64,000 bases of DNA from Clostridium sp. AM22-11AC (GTDB taxonomy: Bacteria > Bacillota > Clostridia > Lachnospirales > Lachnospiraceae), in NCBI RefSeq assembly GCF_003473545.1, contig NZ_QUCM01000005.1, positions 62,001 through 126,000 on the forward strand, given 5' to 3'. The notes under the pieces are model-generated. The model had not been told where the DNA came from, did not search any database, and saw only the letters and a program-made list of their open reading frames with translations. Shown here piece by piece: positions 56,046 through 64,000 of the stretch (the stretch's first letter is position 1; every line of letters starts with the position of its first letter). The translations under genes and the position numbers were made by a program.

Positions 56046-56064
56046 GAGTTCGGGAGTACATAAC
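56046..56064. repeat. Short piece like the arm of repeat family B
   Basis: AAGAGTTCGGGAGTACATAAC resembles the right end of the 36212-36385 hairpin (AAGATTCCGAGAGTACATAAC). It may be a remnant; similarity is short and could be chance. Confidence 0.3.
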
Positions 56065-56083
56065 ATATAAAAGGAGAAGAAAC

Positions 56084-56662
56084 ATGGGAAAAGTAGAAAA
56101 TGAAGGAATGCCGGTAGTACGTTTAGACCGTCAGTTAAAATATCAGGGAAATATCCTGAAAATATATGAGGATACAGTTCTTGCAAATGGCCATGAGGCA
56201 CACTGGGATTACATCCACCACGATGGTGCAGCGGCTGTTCTGCCTGTAACTTCAGAAGGAAAGATCTTAATGGTGCGCCAGTACCGCAATGCTTTAAACC
56301 GCTATACACTGGAGATCCCGGCAGGAAAGCTGGACGCACCGGATGAGCCAAAGATCGAGTGTGCTTACAGAGAACTGGAGGAGGAAACTGGTTTCCGCAC
56401 CGAAAAACTGGAATATCTCATGAGTATAAATACTACAGTTGCATTTTGTGATGAAGCCATTGATATTTTCGTAGCCCACAACCTGATCCCGTCCCATCAG
56501 CATCTGGATGAAGATGAAGTGATCGAAGTGGAAGCATGGGAATTAAAAGATCTGGAAGAGATGATCTACACAGGAAAGATCACTGACGGCAAAACAATAG
56601 CGGCACTGATGGCTTATGGCCGCAAGTACCGCTCTGTAGACAAGAAAGATGAACTGGCTTAA
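56084..56662 (+). CDS. NUDIX hydrolase (ADP-ribose pyrophosphatase type)
   Basis: 192 residues. The NUDIX box is at about 86-108: AGKLDAPDEPKIECAYRELEEETGF, with RELEEETGF intact and one extra residue before the first Glu, as is common in ADP-ribose pyrophosphatases. LMVRQYRNALNRYTLEIPAG just before it is also typical. It probably cuts ADP-ribose to AMP and ribose phosphate. AAGGAG precedes the ATG. A longer frame from 55961 crosses a hairpin region and is rejected. Confidence 0.9.
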   Translation: MGKVENEGMPVVRLDRQLKYQGNILKIYEDTVLANGHEAHWDYIHHDGAAAVLPVTSEGKILMVRQYRNALNRYTLEIPAGKLDAPDEPKIECAYRELEEETGFRTEKLEYLMSINTTVAFCDEAIDIFVAHNLIPSHQHLDEDEVIEVEAWELKDLEEMIYTGKITDGKTIAALMAYGRKYRSVDKKDELA

Positions 56663-56694
56663 ATATCTGTGATAATGCCGTTGTCAGGCGTATG

Positions 56695-57684
56695 TCAGCT
56701 TTGTTTTGAAACAATTTTCTGCAGGTCAGAATACATAGTTTCTGACAATAGCACCGGTACGGAAAGTTCCTTTGCTTTTCGTACCAGATAGCCGCTGAAG
56801 GTCTCCAGCTCACTGGGGCGTCCGGCCCAGATATCTCTTTGAAGGGAACTGGTGGATGCCGGATCCAGTTTATGGTAGAACTGATCGATGATCTCGTTAA
56901 TGGAAGTTTCCGGCACGCCTGCACCGGCTGCCTCAGATACAAGCCAGGACTCACGGACTAAGGTCTCATACTGGGCGGCTGTCTCAGGATCTTCCCGAAG
57001 CTGTCCAATGGTCCGGTTATACCGGGCGGTAGTGATATTATAGGCGCAGTTTAAAATGTATTTGCGCCAGATGGCTGCGATAATGTTATCGGCAATTTTA
57101 TGATGGATATGTGCCCCGCTTAAAAGGGCGGATGCCTCAAGGACGTTCTCTGACTGCTCCTTTGAGGCATTTTTTATGCCGATCCGCAGGGAAGCCAGGT
57201 TGCCGATCTGGGTAATGGAAAAGTCCGGGGATGCGTAGGCAACGATATAAATAAGGGAGTCGATAACAGTGCCTTTTTTCAGAAGATTTCTCATCCGCTC
57301 TCCTGTATCTACGCCATTCATTACCGGTATGAGAACGGTGTGATCATCCACAAAAGGCGTGATCTGGCGGCAGACATCCTCTAAGGAATAGTTTTTTACG
57401 CATACAAAAATATAATCCTGGGGACCAATGGCATCGGCTGTTGTTACATGTTCAGGAAAGGCTGTGATCTCTCCGCTGTAAACACTGTGAAGAGTAAGTC
57501 CATGTTCTTTTATATGTTCCAGCCGTTTTCCTCTGGCTGCCAGTGTAACATGGGGATAGGCATGAGCCAGCATGGCACCTAAATAGCCGCCTACGCCGCC
57601 GATGCCTACTATAGCGATCCTTTTATTCAAAAGAGTTTCAGAGGCAGAGGTTGTATTTTTACCGGTATCATTGTATACACACAT
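56695..57684 (-). CDS. panE: Ketopantoate reductase family protein
   Basis: 329 residues. RIAIVGIGGVGGYLGAMLA is the NADP-binding start, CVKNYSLEDV and IPVMNGVDTGERM follow, and the C-terminal helical domain has YILNCAYNITTA and the typical HKLDPASTSSLQRDIWAGRPSELETFSGYLVRKA. PanE reduces 2-dehydropantoate in pantothenate synthesis. Several paralogues of this family exist with unproven substrates, so panE is probable, not certain. AGGAGG lies about 11 bases before the ATG. Confidence 0.82.
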   Translation of the reverse strand: MCVYNDTGKNTTSASETLLNKRIAIVGIGGVGGYLGAMLAHAYPHVTLAARGKRLEHIKEHGLTLHSVYSGEITAFPEHVTTADAIGPQDYIFVCVKNYSLEDVCRQITPFVDDHTVLIPVMNGVDTGERMRNLLKKGTVIDSLIYIVAYASPDFSITQIGNLASLRIGIKNASKEQSENVLEASALLSGAHIHHKIADNIIAAIWRKYILNCAYNITTARYNRTIGQLREDPETAAQYETLVRESWLVSEAAGAGVPETSINEIIDQFYHKLDPASTSSLQRDIWAGRPSELETFSGYLVRKAKELSVPVLLSETMYSDLQKIVSKQS

Positions 57685-57712
57685 AGGCAGAAAACCTCCT
57701 GTTATTAAATAT

Positions 57713-57926
57713 ATATCATGATGTTGGGGTCAAAAGGTATTTTGCCCCCTCTGATACCGAATTGCTACGTGCTTTGCACTCTCGCAATTCTAAAAACATT
57801 CGTAATCCGCTCATTTTTCTTCAAAAAATGGCTACTTACTCATGTTTTTTGCGGGTCCCAAGTTCAAAAATCCTCCTGCAAGCAAGCTTGTGTCGGATTT
57901 TAGACCTTTTGACCCTGGTATCATAT
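57713..57926. repeat. Palindromic multi-hairpin element, family C
   Basis: The ends share GGGTCAAAAGGT / ACCTTTTGACCC (57727-57738 and 57904-57915), extended by a looser ATATCAT/ATGATAT pair. Inside are GAATTGC/GCAATTC, CATTTTT/AAAAATG and AATCC/GGATT stems and the motif GCAAGCAAGCTTG, also seen in family A. No gene is encoded. Confidence 0.55.
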
Positions 57927-57933
57927 CATTTAT

Positions 57934-58419
57934 TTAAAAAGTCAGTCTCATCTGATACCATACCACATTTCCGTGGACAGACGGGGAAACGCCTTCGTTT
58001 ACGAAACCGAATTTTGCATAGTAATGGATCAGTTTGTCCTTGCAGGTAAGTACCAGGCCTTTGCGCCCCTGTTTTCTGGCGTCTTCAATAGCAGCTTTGA
58101 TCAGTTCACCTGCATAGCCTTTTTTGCGGCAGGAAGGAATGGTATTGACCCCGAAGATCATCTGCCATGCACCATTTTCATTATGCATTTCTCCTTTTTC
58201 ATACATTTCATCTGTCAGGTCGGCTTCATCTGTGACCATACCGTCTACAAAGGCGATCAGTTTGTCATTTTCATCAAACATCAGCCAGAAATGGTCTGCA
58301 TAATAAGCCAGGCGGTTTTCAAAGTCCTTTTTTGTGGCTGCTTCAGCAGCCGGGAAACACTCTGCTTCTACAGCAGTTAATGCGTCTAAGTCATTTAATG
58401 TTGCAGTTCTGATTTTCAT
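57934..58419 (-). CDS. GNAT family N-acetyltransferase
   Basis: 161 residues. KIRTATLNDLDALTAVEAECFP at the start and the acetyl-CoA loop in VNTIPSCRKKGYAGELIKAAIEDARKQG are clear, then YYAKFGFVNEGVS. The substrate is unknown. GGAGGA is about 13 bases before the ATG at 58419; an ATG at 58440 is also in frame. The family C repeat follows its stop. Confidence 0.82.
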   Translation of the reverse strand: MKIRTATLNDLDALTAVEAECFPAAEAATKKDFENRLAYYADHFWLMFDENDKLIAFVDGMVTDEADLTDEMYEKGEMHNENGAWQMIFGVNTIPSCRKKGYAGELIKAAIEDARKQGRKGLVLTCKDKLIHYYAKFGFVNEGVSPSVHGNVVWYQMRLTF

Positions 58420-58491
58420 AATAGTATTTAAATCCTCCATATTGTATAAATGTTCATGCAAACAATGCGCCAGAGGCGCAGGCTGTTATGT

Positions 58492-59319
58492 TTAATCTGC
58501 CAGCAGATACTTATCAATGGCTTCTGCGCATCCGTTATGGTCGCAGTCAGCTACGATCACATCAGCCAGGGCTTTGATGGGTTCGGTTGCATTTCCCATG
58601 GCAACGGCCAGACCGGCAGTTTTTAATGCCATGGTATCGTTATCTGCATCACCTACAGCAATAGTCTGTTCTAATGGCAGTCCCAGATGTTCACACAGCT
58701 TTTTAAGTCCTACACCTTTGTCGATCCCTTTGGCAGAACACTCTAAAGAGGTAGACTCTGCCAGAGCCAGTGCAGTTTCAAGACCGGCTGCTTTAATGCG
58801 TTCCACGGTGCGCGCCCGTGAGGCTTCGTCTCTGTGGTAAAGGTTCAGCTTCAGCACAGGAAATGGCTCTTCACAGAAAGAATTGTAAATATTTTCCAGT
58901 TTGTCAGTGATCTGATCAAACATGGTCTGGTAAATGCCCATATGAAAATCAGCCATATGGGACTGCTGATCCTTCTGGATAATGGAACGCTCTGAAAGTA
59001 CATGGATCATGGCTCCTTCTTCCATGCCAAATTCCATCAGCTTTTTTACGATCCCAGGGTCAAGAGCCTGGGAATACAGTGTTTTCTTTTCTTTTAGGTC
59101 ATAAACACAGGCACCGCTGACACAGTCTAAATAGTGCAGTCCCGGTATGATCTCTGTAAACGCATTCAGTTCAGCCAGGTTGCGGCCGGTACACAGGATA
59201 ACAGTTTTTCCTGCATCGGTTGCCCGTTTAATGGCGTTTAAAGTTTCAGGGGAGATCTGTTTATTTGAATTTAAAAGAGTTCCATCCATATCAAAGGCGA
59301 TCAACTGATATTGACTCAT
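58492..59319 (-). CDS. HAD superfamily Cof-type phosphatase
   Basis: 275 residues. Motif I is AFDMDGTLLNSNKQI, motif II is VILCTGRN, motif III holds the Lys of CSAKGIDKGVGLK, and motif IV is VGDADNDTMALKTAGLAVAMGNATE. The C2 cap domain lies between. Such enzymes dephosphorylate sugar phosphates or FMN-like substrates. The ATG at 59319 has GGAGGA 7 bases upstream. Confidence 0.9.
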   Translation of the reverse strand: MSQYQLIAFDMDGTLLNSNKQISPETLNAIKRATDAGKTVILCTGRNLAELNAFTEIIPGLHYLDCVSGACVYDLKEKKTLYSQALDPGIVKKLMEFGMEEGAMIHVLSERSIIQKDQQSHMADFHMGIYQTMFDQITDKLENIYNSFCEEPFPVLKLNLYHRDEASRARTVERIKAAGLETALALAESTSLECSAKGIDKGVGLKKLCEHLGLPLEQTIAVGDADNDTMALKTAGLAVAMGNATEPIKALADVIVADCDHNGCAEAIDKYLLAD

Positions 59320-59342
59320 GGTAAAATCCTCCAAGGGTAAGC

Positions 59343-59396
59343 TCACGAACCCCGCACTGGCGTGCTTATCTGCCTGCTATTGCAGGCGGTTCGTTC
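59343..59396. other. Branched palindrome before the HAD gene
   Basis: ACGAACC pairs with GGTTCGT and encloses a GCAC/GTGC stem and a GCCTGC-TATT-GCAGGC stem. It would be in the 5' leader of the HAD gene on the minus strand. No known riboswitch is recognised. Confidence 0.4.
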
Positions 59397-59517
59397 GTTA
59401 ATGATTATATCATATTTCCCTAACCGTGTACAAAAATAATCATGCACAGGCTGCAAAGGGCATACAACTGGTATAAGAGCACAGGAAAGGCGCTTGAAAA
59501 AGCAGGAAAGGCAGTCC

Positions 59518-60024
59518 ATGTTCCGATTTCGCTTCAAATTCTTGGCAGACAGTTATCTGCTGTTGTTTAGTTTTTTTCTGGGAATGATAGGGGCAGCGTT
59601 ATTTTTCTGGTGGCGTTATCCTGTATTTCCTTCTTATTTATTTTACAGTTATGGAATAACAGGAAACAAAAACTTTACAGAAGCGTTTCTGATCGTCATA
59701 AAACAGCGTTTTTTCCAGCTGGGTGCAGGGTGGCTCTGCGGGCTTACGGTTTACAGTGTATGGCTGTTTGGGATACTGACCTGTTTCTGGTCTTTCAGCC
59801 TGGGAATGGGAGTTATTTATTTTACATTGGAAAAGGGACTCTGGGGACTGCCTCTGTTTTTGCGTTCCCTTCTTCCTCAGGGGATATTTTATCTCATGGT
59901 CTGGTACGTTCTTTCCAGATGGTCTTTTAGTACAAGAAAAAGGCTGCGATTGCCAGCATTGGCTTTTTTAATGCTCCTTACGGCCTGTGGAGCAGCCTTT
60001 GAGGCATACCTTTTTTCATTTTGA
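59518..60024 (+). CDS. SpoIIM-like membrane protein
   Basis: 168 residues with four or five membrane helices. The second half has RFFQLGAGWLCGLTVYSVW, FGILTCFWSFSLGMGVIYF and RSLLPQGIFYLMVWY, similar to the SpoIIM family (G-rich helices and a P-x-GI motif). SpoIIM acts with SpoIID and SpoIIP in engulfment during sporulation. In B. subtilis, spoIIM is close to xerD, as here, which supports the call. AGGAAAGG is 6 bases before the ATG at 59518. Confidence 0.6.
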   Translation: MFRFRFKFLADSYLLLFSFFLGMIGAALFFWWRYPVFPSYLFYSYGITGNKNFTEAFLIVIKQRFFQLGAGWLCGLTVYSVWLFGILTCFWSFSLGMGVIYFTLEKGLWGLPLFLRSLLPQGIFYLMVWYVLSRWSFSTRKRLRLPALAFLMLLTACGAAFEAYLFSF

Positions 60025-60118
60025 AACGATGAGTGAACGAAAACTATTTAAAAGTATAAAAAAATAAATTATACTGTAAAAATAGAGTAAAAACTGCACT
60101 GTGTACCGGGGGAACAAA

Positions 60119-60985
60119 ATGATATCAGAGATAAACAGCTTCACCGCATATCTTCAGGAAGTGAAGCACACGGCAAAAAATACAGAAGTATCCTACCACC
60201 GGGATCTGCTCCAGATGGCAGGATTTATGGAAGAAATGGGGATCACACAGGTGGAGAAGGTGACGAAGACCAGTTTGAATTCTTATATCCTGTATCTGGA
60301 AAAAGAAGGAAAAGCGGCAGCTACCATTTCCAGGGAACTGGCGTCCATCAAGGCATTTTTCAGCTATCTTGTTAAGGAAAGAAAGATAAACAGGGATCCG
60401 GCGGAATTTCTGCGTGCTCCCAAAATTGAACGCAAAATACCGGTGATACTGACCATAGAGGAAATACATGCCCTTTTGGCACAGCCGGGAAATACAACAG
60501 CGAAAGAACTGCGGGATAAGGCCATGCTGGAATTACTATATGCAACAGGGATCCGGGTATCAGAACTGATCAGTCTGAAATTAGAGGATGTGAACATGCA
60601 GATCGGTTATATCACCTGTCATGATGGCAGTAAAGACCGGATGATCCCCTTTGGAAAAGGGGCGAAACAGGCGCTGCGTACTTACCTGGACAAGGCAAGA
60701 AGTTCTCTTTTAAAGGGGCGTGCCTGTGAGTGGCTGTTTACCAATTGCAGTGGCCAGCCTATGAGCCGTCAGGGCTTTTGGAAGCTGATCAAATATTATG
60801 GGGAAAAAGCGGGGATCAAAGAGGATATTACGCCTCATACTCTGCGCCATTCTTTTGCAGCCCACCTGATCGGGGATGGCGCGGATATCCATGCAGTCCA
60901 GGCTATGTTAGGACATGGGGATACCGGCGCTTCCCAGATGTATGCTGTGTATGCGGCAGCTACAGCTGCCCGGTCAGATAGTTAA
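60119..60985 (+). CDS. xerD: Tyrosine recombinase XerD-like
   Basis: 288 residues. The SAM-like N-terminal domain and the catalytic domain are present: the first Arg in YATGIRVSEL, Lys in HDGSKDRMIPFG, H-x-x-R in PHTLRHSFAAHL, His in MLGHGDTGAS and a Tyr in SQMYAVY. The usual tail after the Tyr (about 15 residues ending HPR) is missing; the protein ends AAATAARSDS. The last 26 bases overlap the 3' end of the gene on the other strand. GGGGG before the ATG supports this start. It would resolve chromosome dimers if active. Confidence 0.85.
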   Translation: MISEINSFTAYLQEVKHTAKNTEVSYHRDLLQMAGFMEEMGITQVEKVTKTSLNSYILYLEKEGKAAATISRELASIKAFFSYLVKERKINRDPAEFLRAPKIERKIPVILTIEEIHALLAQPGNTTAKELRDKAMLELLYATGIRVSELISLKLEDVNMQIGYITCHDGSKDRMIPFGKGAKQALRTYLDKARSSLLKGRACEWLFTNCSGQPMSRQGFWKLIKYYGEKAGIKEDITPHTLRHSFAAHLIGDGADIHAVQAMLGHGDTGASQMYAVYAAATAARSDS

Positions 60986-62063
60986 AGATCTCATGGGCAT
61001 AGTGAGAATTTTTCACGGTATCATTCCACAGGGTTTTATCATCATAAAGCGTGTAAGTGAGAGAGGACTTGTATTCTTCCTTAAAAGAAGGTTCCCACAA
61101 AGAACCGAACTGAGGCAGGAATAAGCCCTCTTTTTTGCTGTAGCAGTTTTTTGCAGTGGCTTTTTTCCGGGCAGAACGGTCCACATATTCTCCAATGCTT
61201 TTATGGATCGCTGTATCTTCTAAAGGCAGGTAATAATAATTCTGGTAATCCGGGTAGAAATATTTTAAAGTGCCTTCATACAGAGTTAAATTGCAGGCCA
61301 GGCAGTTGTCATGAAGCTCCAGGCTTAAAGGATTTAAGGTATATTCTAAAGGAATGGGGACGCTGTAAGGACTTTCCCACAAAAGATTGACAAATGGATG
61401 GGAATATCCGGCTTCGTCCGTGTAGGAATACAACTTATGACTGCAAAGGGTAAAATCCGACTCAAACAGATCTGCATAATTTAAAATGGGCAGGATGGAA
61501 GGCATTCCCCGCAGGTCATCTGCATTGTGCAGTATCAGCAGGTCAAAGAGGAATTTCTCATGGGTGTGCAGGTATTCACGGTACACATCGATCAGCTGCC
61601 CGCCATTGTATTTGTCCTCTCTATGTACCCCTAAAAACTGTTCAATGGATTTCTGTTTCATGTTTTCCAGTTTTAAAAGTTTTCTGTAGGGCTTTATTTT
61701 CTTGAAAATATCAATGCTTATAAGGTCATCAAAATGGTAGTCAAGGCCCAGACGTTCGCAGCATTTTAAAAGATAGGGGATATCAAAACGGTCTCCGTTA
61801 AAATGGATCAGGATCTTAAAACGTTTTAAAAATTCAAAAAAGGCATCTAAAAGCTCTTTTTCCGCCTGTCTTGTATCTGCAAACCACTGGATCAGCTTCC
61901 AGCCAAATCCGTCAAAATAAGTACAGCCAATGAGATACAGCTGGGAAGTTTCACCGGAAAAGCCGGTGGTCTCTATATCAAAAAATAAAAGATCCTTTAA
62001 AGGACCAATGCGGTCTAAAGGATATGTGTTTGGAAATTCAATGGGATGTTTAATGGTGATCAT
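60960..62063 (-). CDS. YprB-type RNase H-like exonuclease domain protein
   Basis: 367 residues. The DEDD-type nuclease core is visible: LLFFDIETTGFSG (Asp, Glu), LIHFNGDRFDIPYL (Asp) and LLILHNADDLRGM (last Asp). The layout fits the YprB/RNase_H_2 group, a putative 3'-5' exonuclease of unknown role. AAAGGA lies 6 bases before the ATG at 62063. It runs convergent to xerD and its stop lies inside the xerD end. Confidence 0.82.
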   Translation of the reverse strand: MITIKHPIEFPNTYPLDRIGPLKDLLFFDIETTGFSGETSQLYLIGCTYFDGFGWKLIQWFADTRQAEKELLDAFFEFLKRFKILIHFNGDRFDIPYLLKCCERLGLDYHFDDLISIDIFKKIKPYRKLLKLENMKQKSIEQFLGVHREDKYNGGQLIDVYREYLHTHEKFLFDLLILHNADDLRGMPSILPILNYADLFESDFTLCSHKLYSYTDEAGYSHPFVNLLWESPYSVPIPLEYTLNPLSLELHDNCLACNLTLYEGTLKYFYPDYQNYYYLPLEDTAIHKSIGEYVDRSARKKATAKNCYSKKEGLFLPQFGSLWEPSFKEEYKSSLTYTLYDDKTLWNDTVKNSHYAHEIFNYLTGQL

Positions 62064-62166
62064 AAAAATCCTTTCTGGTCTGCCCGGCATATCTGATCCT
62101 GAAAGACCAGAACGCAAACCGCCCTTAGTTTAGCTGATTTTTAAGTAAAATGCAAGGAAAGAGTAT

Positions 62167-62180
62167 CGAATATTTGTTCG
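62167..62180 (+). promoter_or_regulatory. LexA (SOS) box of ruvAB
   Basis: CGAATATTTGTTCG fits the Gram-positive LexA operator CGAAC-N4-GTTCG with one change. It ends 10 bases before the -35 element of the ruvA promoter. ruvAB is a known SOS operon in Bacillus. Confidence 0.7.
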
Positions 62181-62189
62181 GTGTCCTGC

Positions 62190-62218
62190 TTGCATTGAGG
62201 CGGTGTGTATGTTATGAT
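62190..62218 (+). promoter_or_regulatory. ruvAB promoter
   Basis: TTGCAT at 62190-62195 and TATGAT at 62213-62218 with a 17-base spacer. Confidence 0.75.
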
Positions 62219-62277
62219 TGATAGATGACGAAGTATCGCATGTAGGTGCGAAACCAGATAAAAGGAATATAGAACAG

Positions 62278-62913
62278 ATGATTTCATATATAAAAGGAGC
62301 CCTTGGGGCAGTAGAAGATGATGTGATCGTAGTGGAGACCGGAGGCATCGGACTGGCAGTCCATGTACCCCTTTCACTTTTAGAGGAACTTCCGGCATTA
62401 GGGGAAGAAGTGACCGTTTATACGTATTTCCAGGTGCGGGAAGATGCTATGACTTTATATGGTTTTCTTCACAGACAGGACAGGGAAATGTTCAAGCAGC
62501 TGATCGGGGTCAATGGAATTGGTCCCAAAGGAGCTCTTGGTATCCTTTCTATTATGCGGCCGGATGATCTGCGGATCGCCATTGTCAGCGGGGATGCAAA
62601 AGCTATTTCCAAGGCACCGGGCATCGGCGCAAAGACGGCCCAGAGACTGATCTTAGATCTTAAGGATAAAGTAGATTTAGAGGAAGTGATGATGGCTTCC
62701 TTTGGAGGCGGAAAGGAAGATACTTCCGGTGCTGGTACAGGCGCATCTGTGGCAGGTATGGCAGCAGCTGCAAAAGAGGCAGTGGCAGCTTTAACAGCTC
62801 TTGGGTATACGAATATGGAAGCTTCCAAAGCAGTAAAGAAAGTGGAGATCACAGAAAATATGAGTGTAGAAGACATTTTAAAGGCTTCGCTGAAGTATTT
62901 AAGTTTTCTGTGA
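62278..62913 (+). CDS. ruvA: Holliday junction helicase subunit RuvA
   Basis: 211 residues. The OB-fold start MISYIKGALGAVEDDVIVVE, the REDAMTLYGFLHRQDREMFKQLIGVNGIGPKGAL helix-hairpin-helix, the second motif APGIGAKTAQRLILDLKDK, and a C-terminal domain III after an Ala/Gly-rich linker are all there. It binds Holliday junctions and loads RuvB. AAAGGA is about 12 bases before the ATG. A longer frame from 62218 lies over the promoter and is rejected. Confidence 0.96.
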   Translation: MISYIKGALGAVEDDVIVVETGGIGLAVHVPLSLLEELPALGEEVTVYTYFQVREDAMTLYGFLHRQDREMFKQLIGVNGIGPKGALGILSIMRPDDLRIAIVSGDAKAISKAPGIGAKTAQRLILDLKDKVDLEEVMMASFGGGKEDTSGAGTGASVAGMAAAAKEAVAALTALGYTNMEASKAVKKVEITENMSVEDILKASLKYLSFL

Positions 62914-62929
62914 TTAATTTGAGGTATAT

Positions 62930-63925
62930 ATGGAACGGAGAATTATAACAACAGAGGCAACAGAAGAGGATGTGCGGATAGAAACCACCCTGCGTCCCCA
63001 GTGCCTCAGTGATTACGTGGGCCAGGAAAAGATCAAATCCACCCTGAAAATATACATAGAAGCGGCAAAAAGCAGAGGGGAAGCCTTAGATCATGTATTA
63101 TTTTACGGCCCCCCAGGACTTGGAAAGACCACCCTTTCCGGTATCATTGCCAACGAGATGGGAAGCAGGCTGAAAGTGACCAGCGGGCCGGCCATTGAAA
63201 AGCCGGGAGAGATGGCTGCTATTTTAAATAATCTTCAGGAGGGGGATGTTCTCTTCGTAGATGAGATCCACCGTTTAAACCGTCAGGTAGAAGAAGTTCT
63301 CTATCCGGCGATGGAAGATTTTGCCATTGATATTATGCTGGGAAAAGAGTCCAGTGCCAGATCCATCCGTCTGGAACTGCCTCACTTTACCTTAGTAGGA
63401 GCGACTACCAGGGCAGGACTGTTGTCCGCTCCTTTAAGAGACCGTTTTGGAGTGGTCCAGAGAATGGAATTTTATACGCCGGAGGAGCTGCGCACGATCA
63501 TCCAGCATTCTGCTACGATCTTAGGTGTGGAAATAGAACCGGAAGGTGCCATTGAACTGGCAAAACGTTCCAGGGGAACCCCGCGACTGGCAAACCGCCT
63601 TTTAAAGAGAGTAAGAGATTTCGCCCAGGTTAAATATGATGGTGTGATCACAAAAGAAGTGGCAGATTTTGCTCTGGATATCATGGATGTGGATAAAATG
63701 GGACTGGATCAGAATGACAGAAATATCCTTTTGATGATCATTGAAAAGTTTTCCGGCGGTCCGGTAGGACTTGATACCCTGGCAGCAGCTTTGGGAGAAG
63801 ATGCGGGAACTTTGGAAGATGTATATGAGCCATATCTTTTAATGAACGGTCTGATTAACAGAACACCCAGGGGAAGAATGGCTACAGAAAACGCATATCG
63901 TCATTTGGGCTTGGAAATGAAGTAA
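62930..63925 (+). CDS. ruvB: Holliday junction branch migration ATPase RuvB
   Basis: 331 residues. [19 protein letters not shown], Walker [12 protein letters not shown], Walker [16 protein letters not shown], sensor 1 GATTRAG and the arginine finger region [14 protein letters not shown] are typical, then the winged-helix end [16 protein letters not shown]. It drives branch migration with RuvA. The ruvA gap is 16 bases. Confidence 0.98.
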   Translation: MERRIITTEATEEDVRIETTLRPQCLSDYVGQEKIKSTLKIYIEAAKSRGEALDHVLFYGPPGLGKTTLSGIIANEMGSRLKVTSGPAIEKPGEMAAILNNLQEGDVLFVDEIHRLNRQVEEVLYPAMEDFAIDIMLGKESSARSIRLELPHFTLVGATTRAGLLSAPLRDRFGVVQRMEFYTPEELRTIIQHSATILGVEIEPEGAIELAKRSRGTPRLANRLLKRVRDFAQVKYDGVITKEVADFALDIMDVDKMGLDQNDRNILLMIIEKFSGGPVGLDTLAAALGEDAGTLEDVYEPYLLMNGLINRTPRGRMATENAYRHLGLEMK

Positions 63926-63980
63926 AAATGTGGTATCCTTTTAACGAAAATGCCTCACAGACAGGAGATGGAAGATCAGA

Positions 63981-64000
63981 ATGGATACAAAGAATTATAC
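63981..64000 (+). CDS. zapA: Start of a gene, probably zapA (3' end missing)
   Basis: Only MDTKNY is visible. Clostridial ZapA proteins often begin in this way (xxKNYTEV) and zapA commonly follows ruvB. AGGAG is at 63963-63967. An alternative frame from the ATG at 63968 is possible. The call is mainly from context. Confidence 0.4.

Noticed and set aside
56695..57684. Naming the gene firmly as panE
   Set aside because: Several paralogues with other substrates share these motifs and no pantothenate genes are adjacent; the symbol is given as probable only.

Overview
The window looks like a chromosome segment of a Lachnospiraceae-type Firmicute (Clostridium cluster XIVa). Evidence: moderate GC, strong AGGAGG Shine-Dalgarno sites, sigma-A promoters (TTGACA-N17-TATAAT), many T-tailed terminators, the recA-recX, serC-serA-DUF1015 and ruvA-ruvB gene orders, class III fructose bisphosphatase, a SpoIIM-like protein, an FMN riboswitch, Gram-positive LexA boxes and a very large acyl-CoA dehydratase activase. 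Both edges cut genes: an amidohydrolase on the left and probably zapA on the right. No prophage, CRISPR array or rRNA was seen.

Layout. 1-3.8 kb: amidohydrolase, YjbQ-family protein and a complete polar amino-acid ABC importer, closed by a terminator. 4-8 kb: recA (LexA box and a long structured leader), recX, RNase Y. 8-12 kb: secreted cell-wall-binding protein, M28 peptidase, GNAT. 12-20.6 kb: leuB-ilvD-ilvB, then serC-serA-DUF1015. 20.6-29.7 kb: M23 peptidase, iron alcohol dehydrogenase, MBL hydrolase, fbp, DUF1700 protein, two tandem NlpC/P60 proteins, a tiny N/K/T-rich protein and a rhodanese. 29.8-34.3 kb: two phosphoesterases, an RNA methyltransferase, a C1-peptidase lipoprotein and RdgB. 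34.3-36.2 kb: five tRNAs around an FMN riboswitch and ribU. 36.8-41.1 kb: an AT-rich acquired-looking islet with a broken transposase, MarR, MalY/PatB lyase and an AgcS symporter. 41.5-50 kb: tRNA-Arg, recJ, glyA, a candidate type I toxin-antitoxin locus and the fused activase. 50-60 kb: CorA, a rhomboid-like protein, pyk, a LysA-type decarboxylase, proC, NUDIX, panE-like, GNAT and HAD. 59.5-64 kb: SpoIIM-like protein, xerD, YprB-like nuclease, ruvAB (LexA box), start of zapA.

The most interesting items are non-coding or tiny. (1) At 45.2-45.5 kb a 29-residue hydrophobic peptide with a sequestered ribosome-binding site faces a convergent antisense-RNA promoter. The two share a terminator and a 13-nt direct repeat, which is the layout of Fst-type type I toxin-antitoxin loci. 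(2) Three families of palindromic, modular, MITE-like repeats occur: two 153-bp copies plus a shorter inverted variant; a 170-bp long hairpin plus a half copy inside the ribU leader; and a third 210-bp element. (3) The recA leader seems to carry a decayed IS200/IS605-like remnant. (4) The serC leader holds a nested hairpin of unknown function.

Start codons were chosen from Shine-Dalgarno spacing where several were possible. All function calls come from motif and family recognition by eye; no database search was run.
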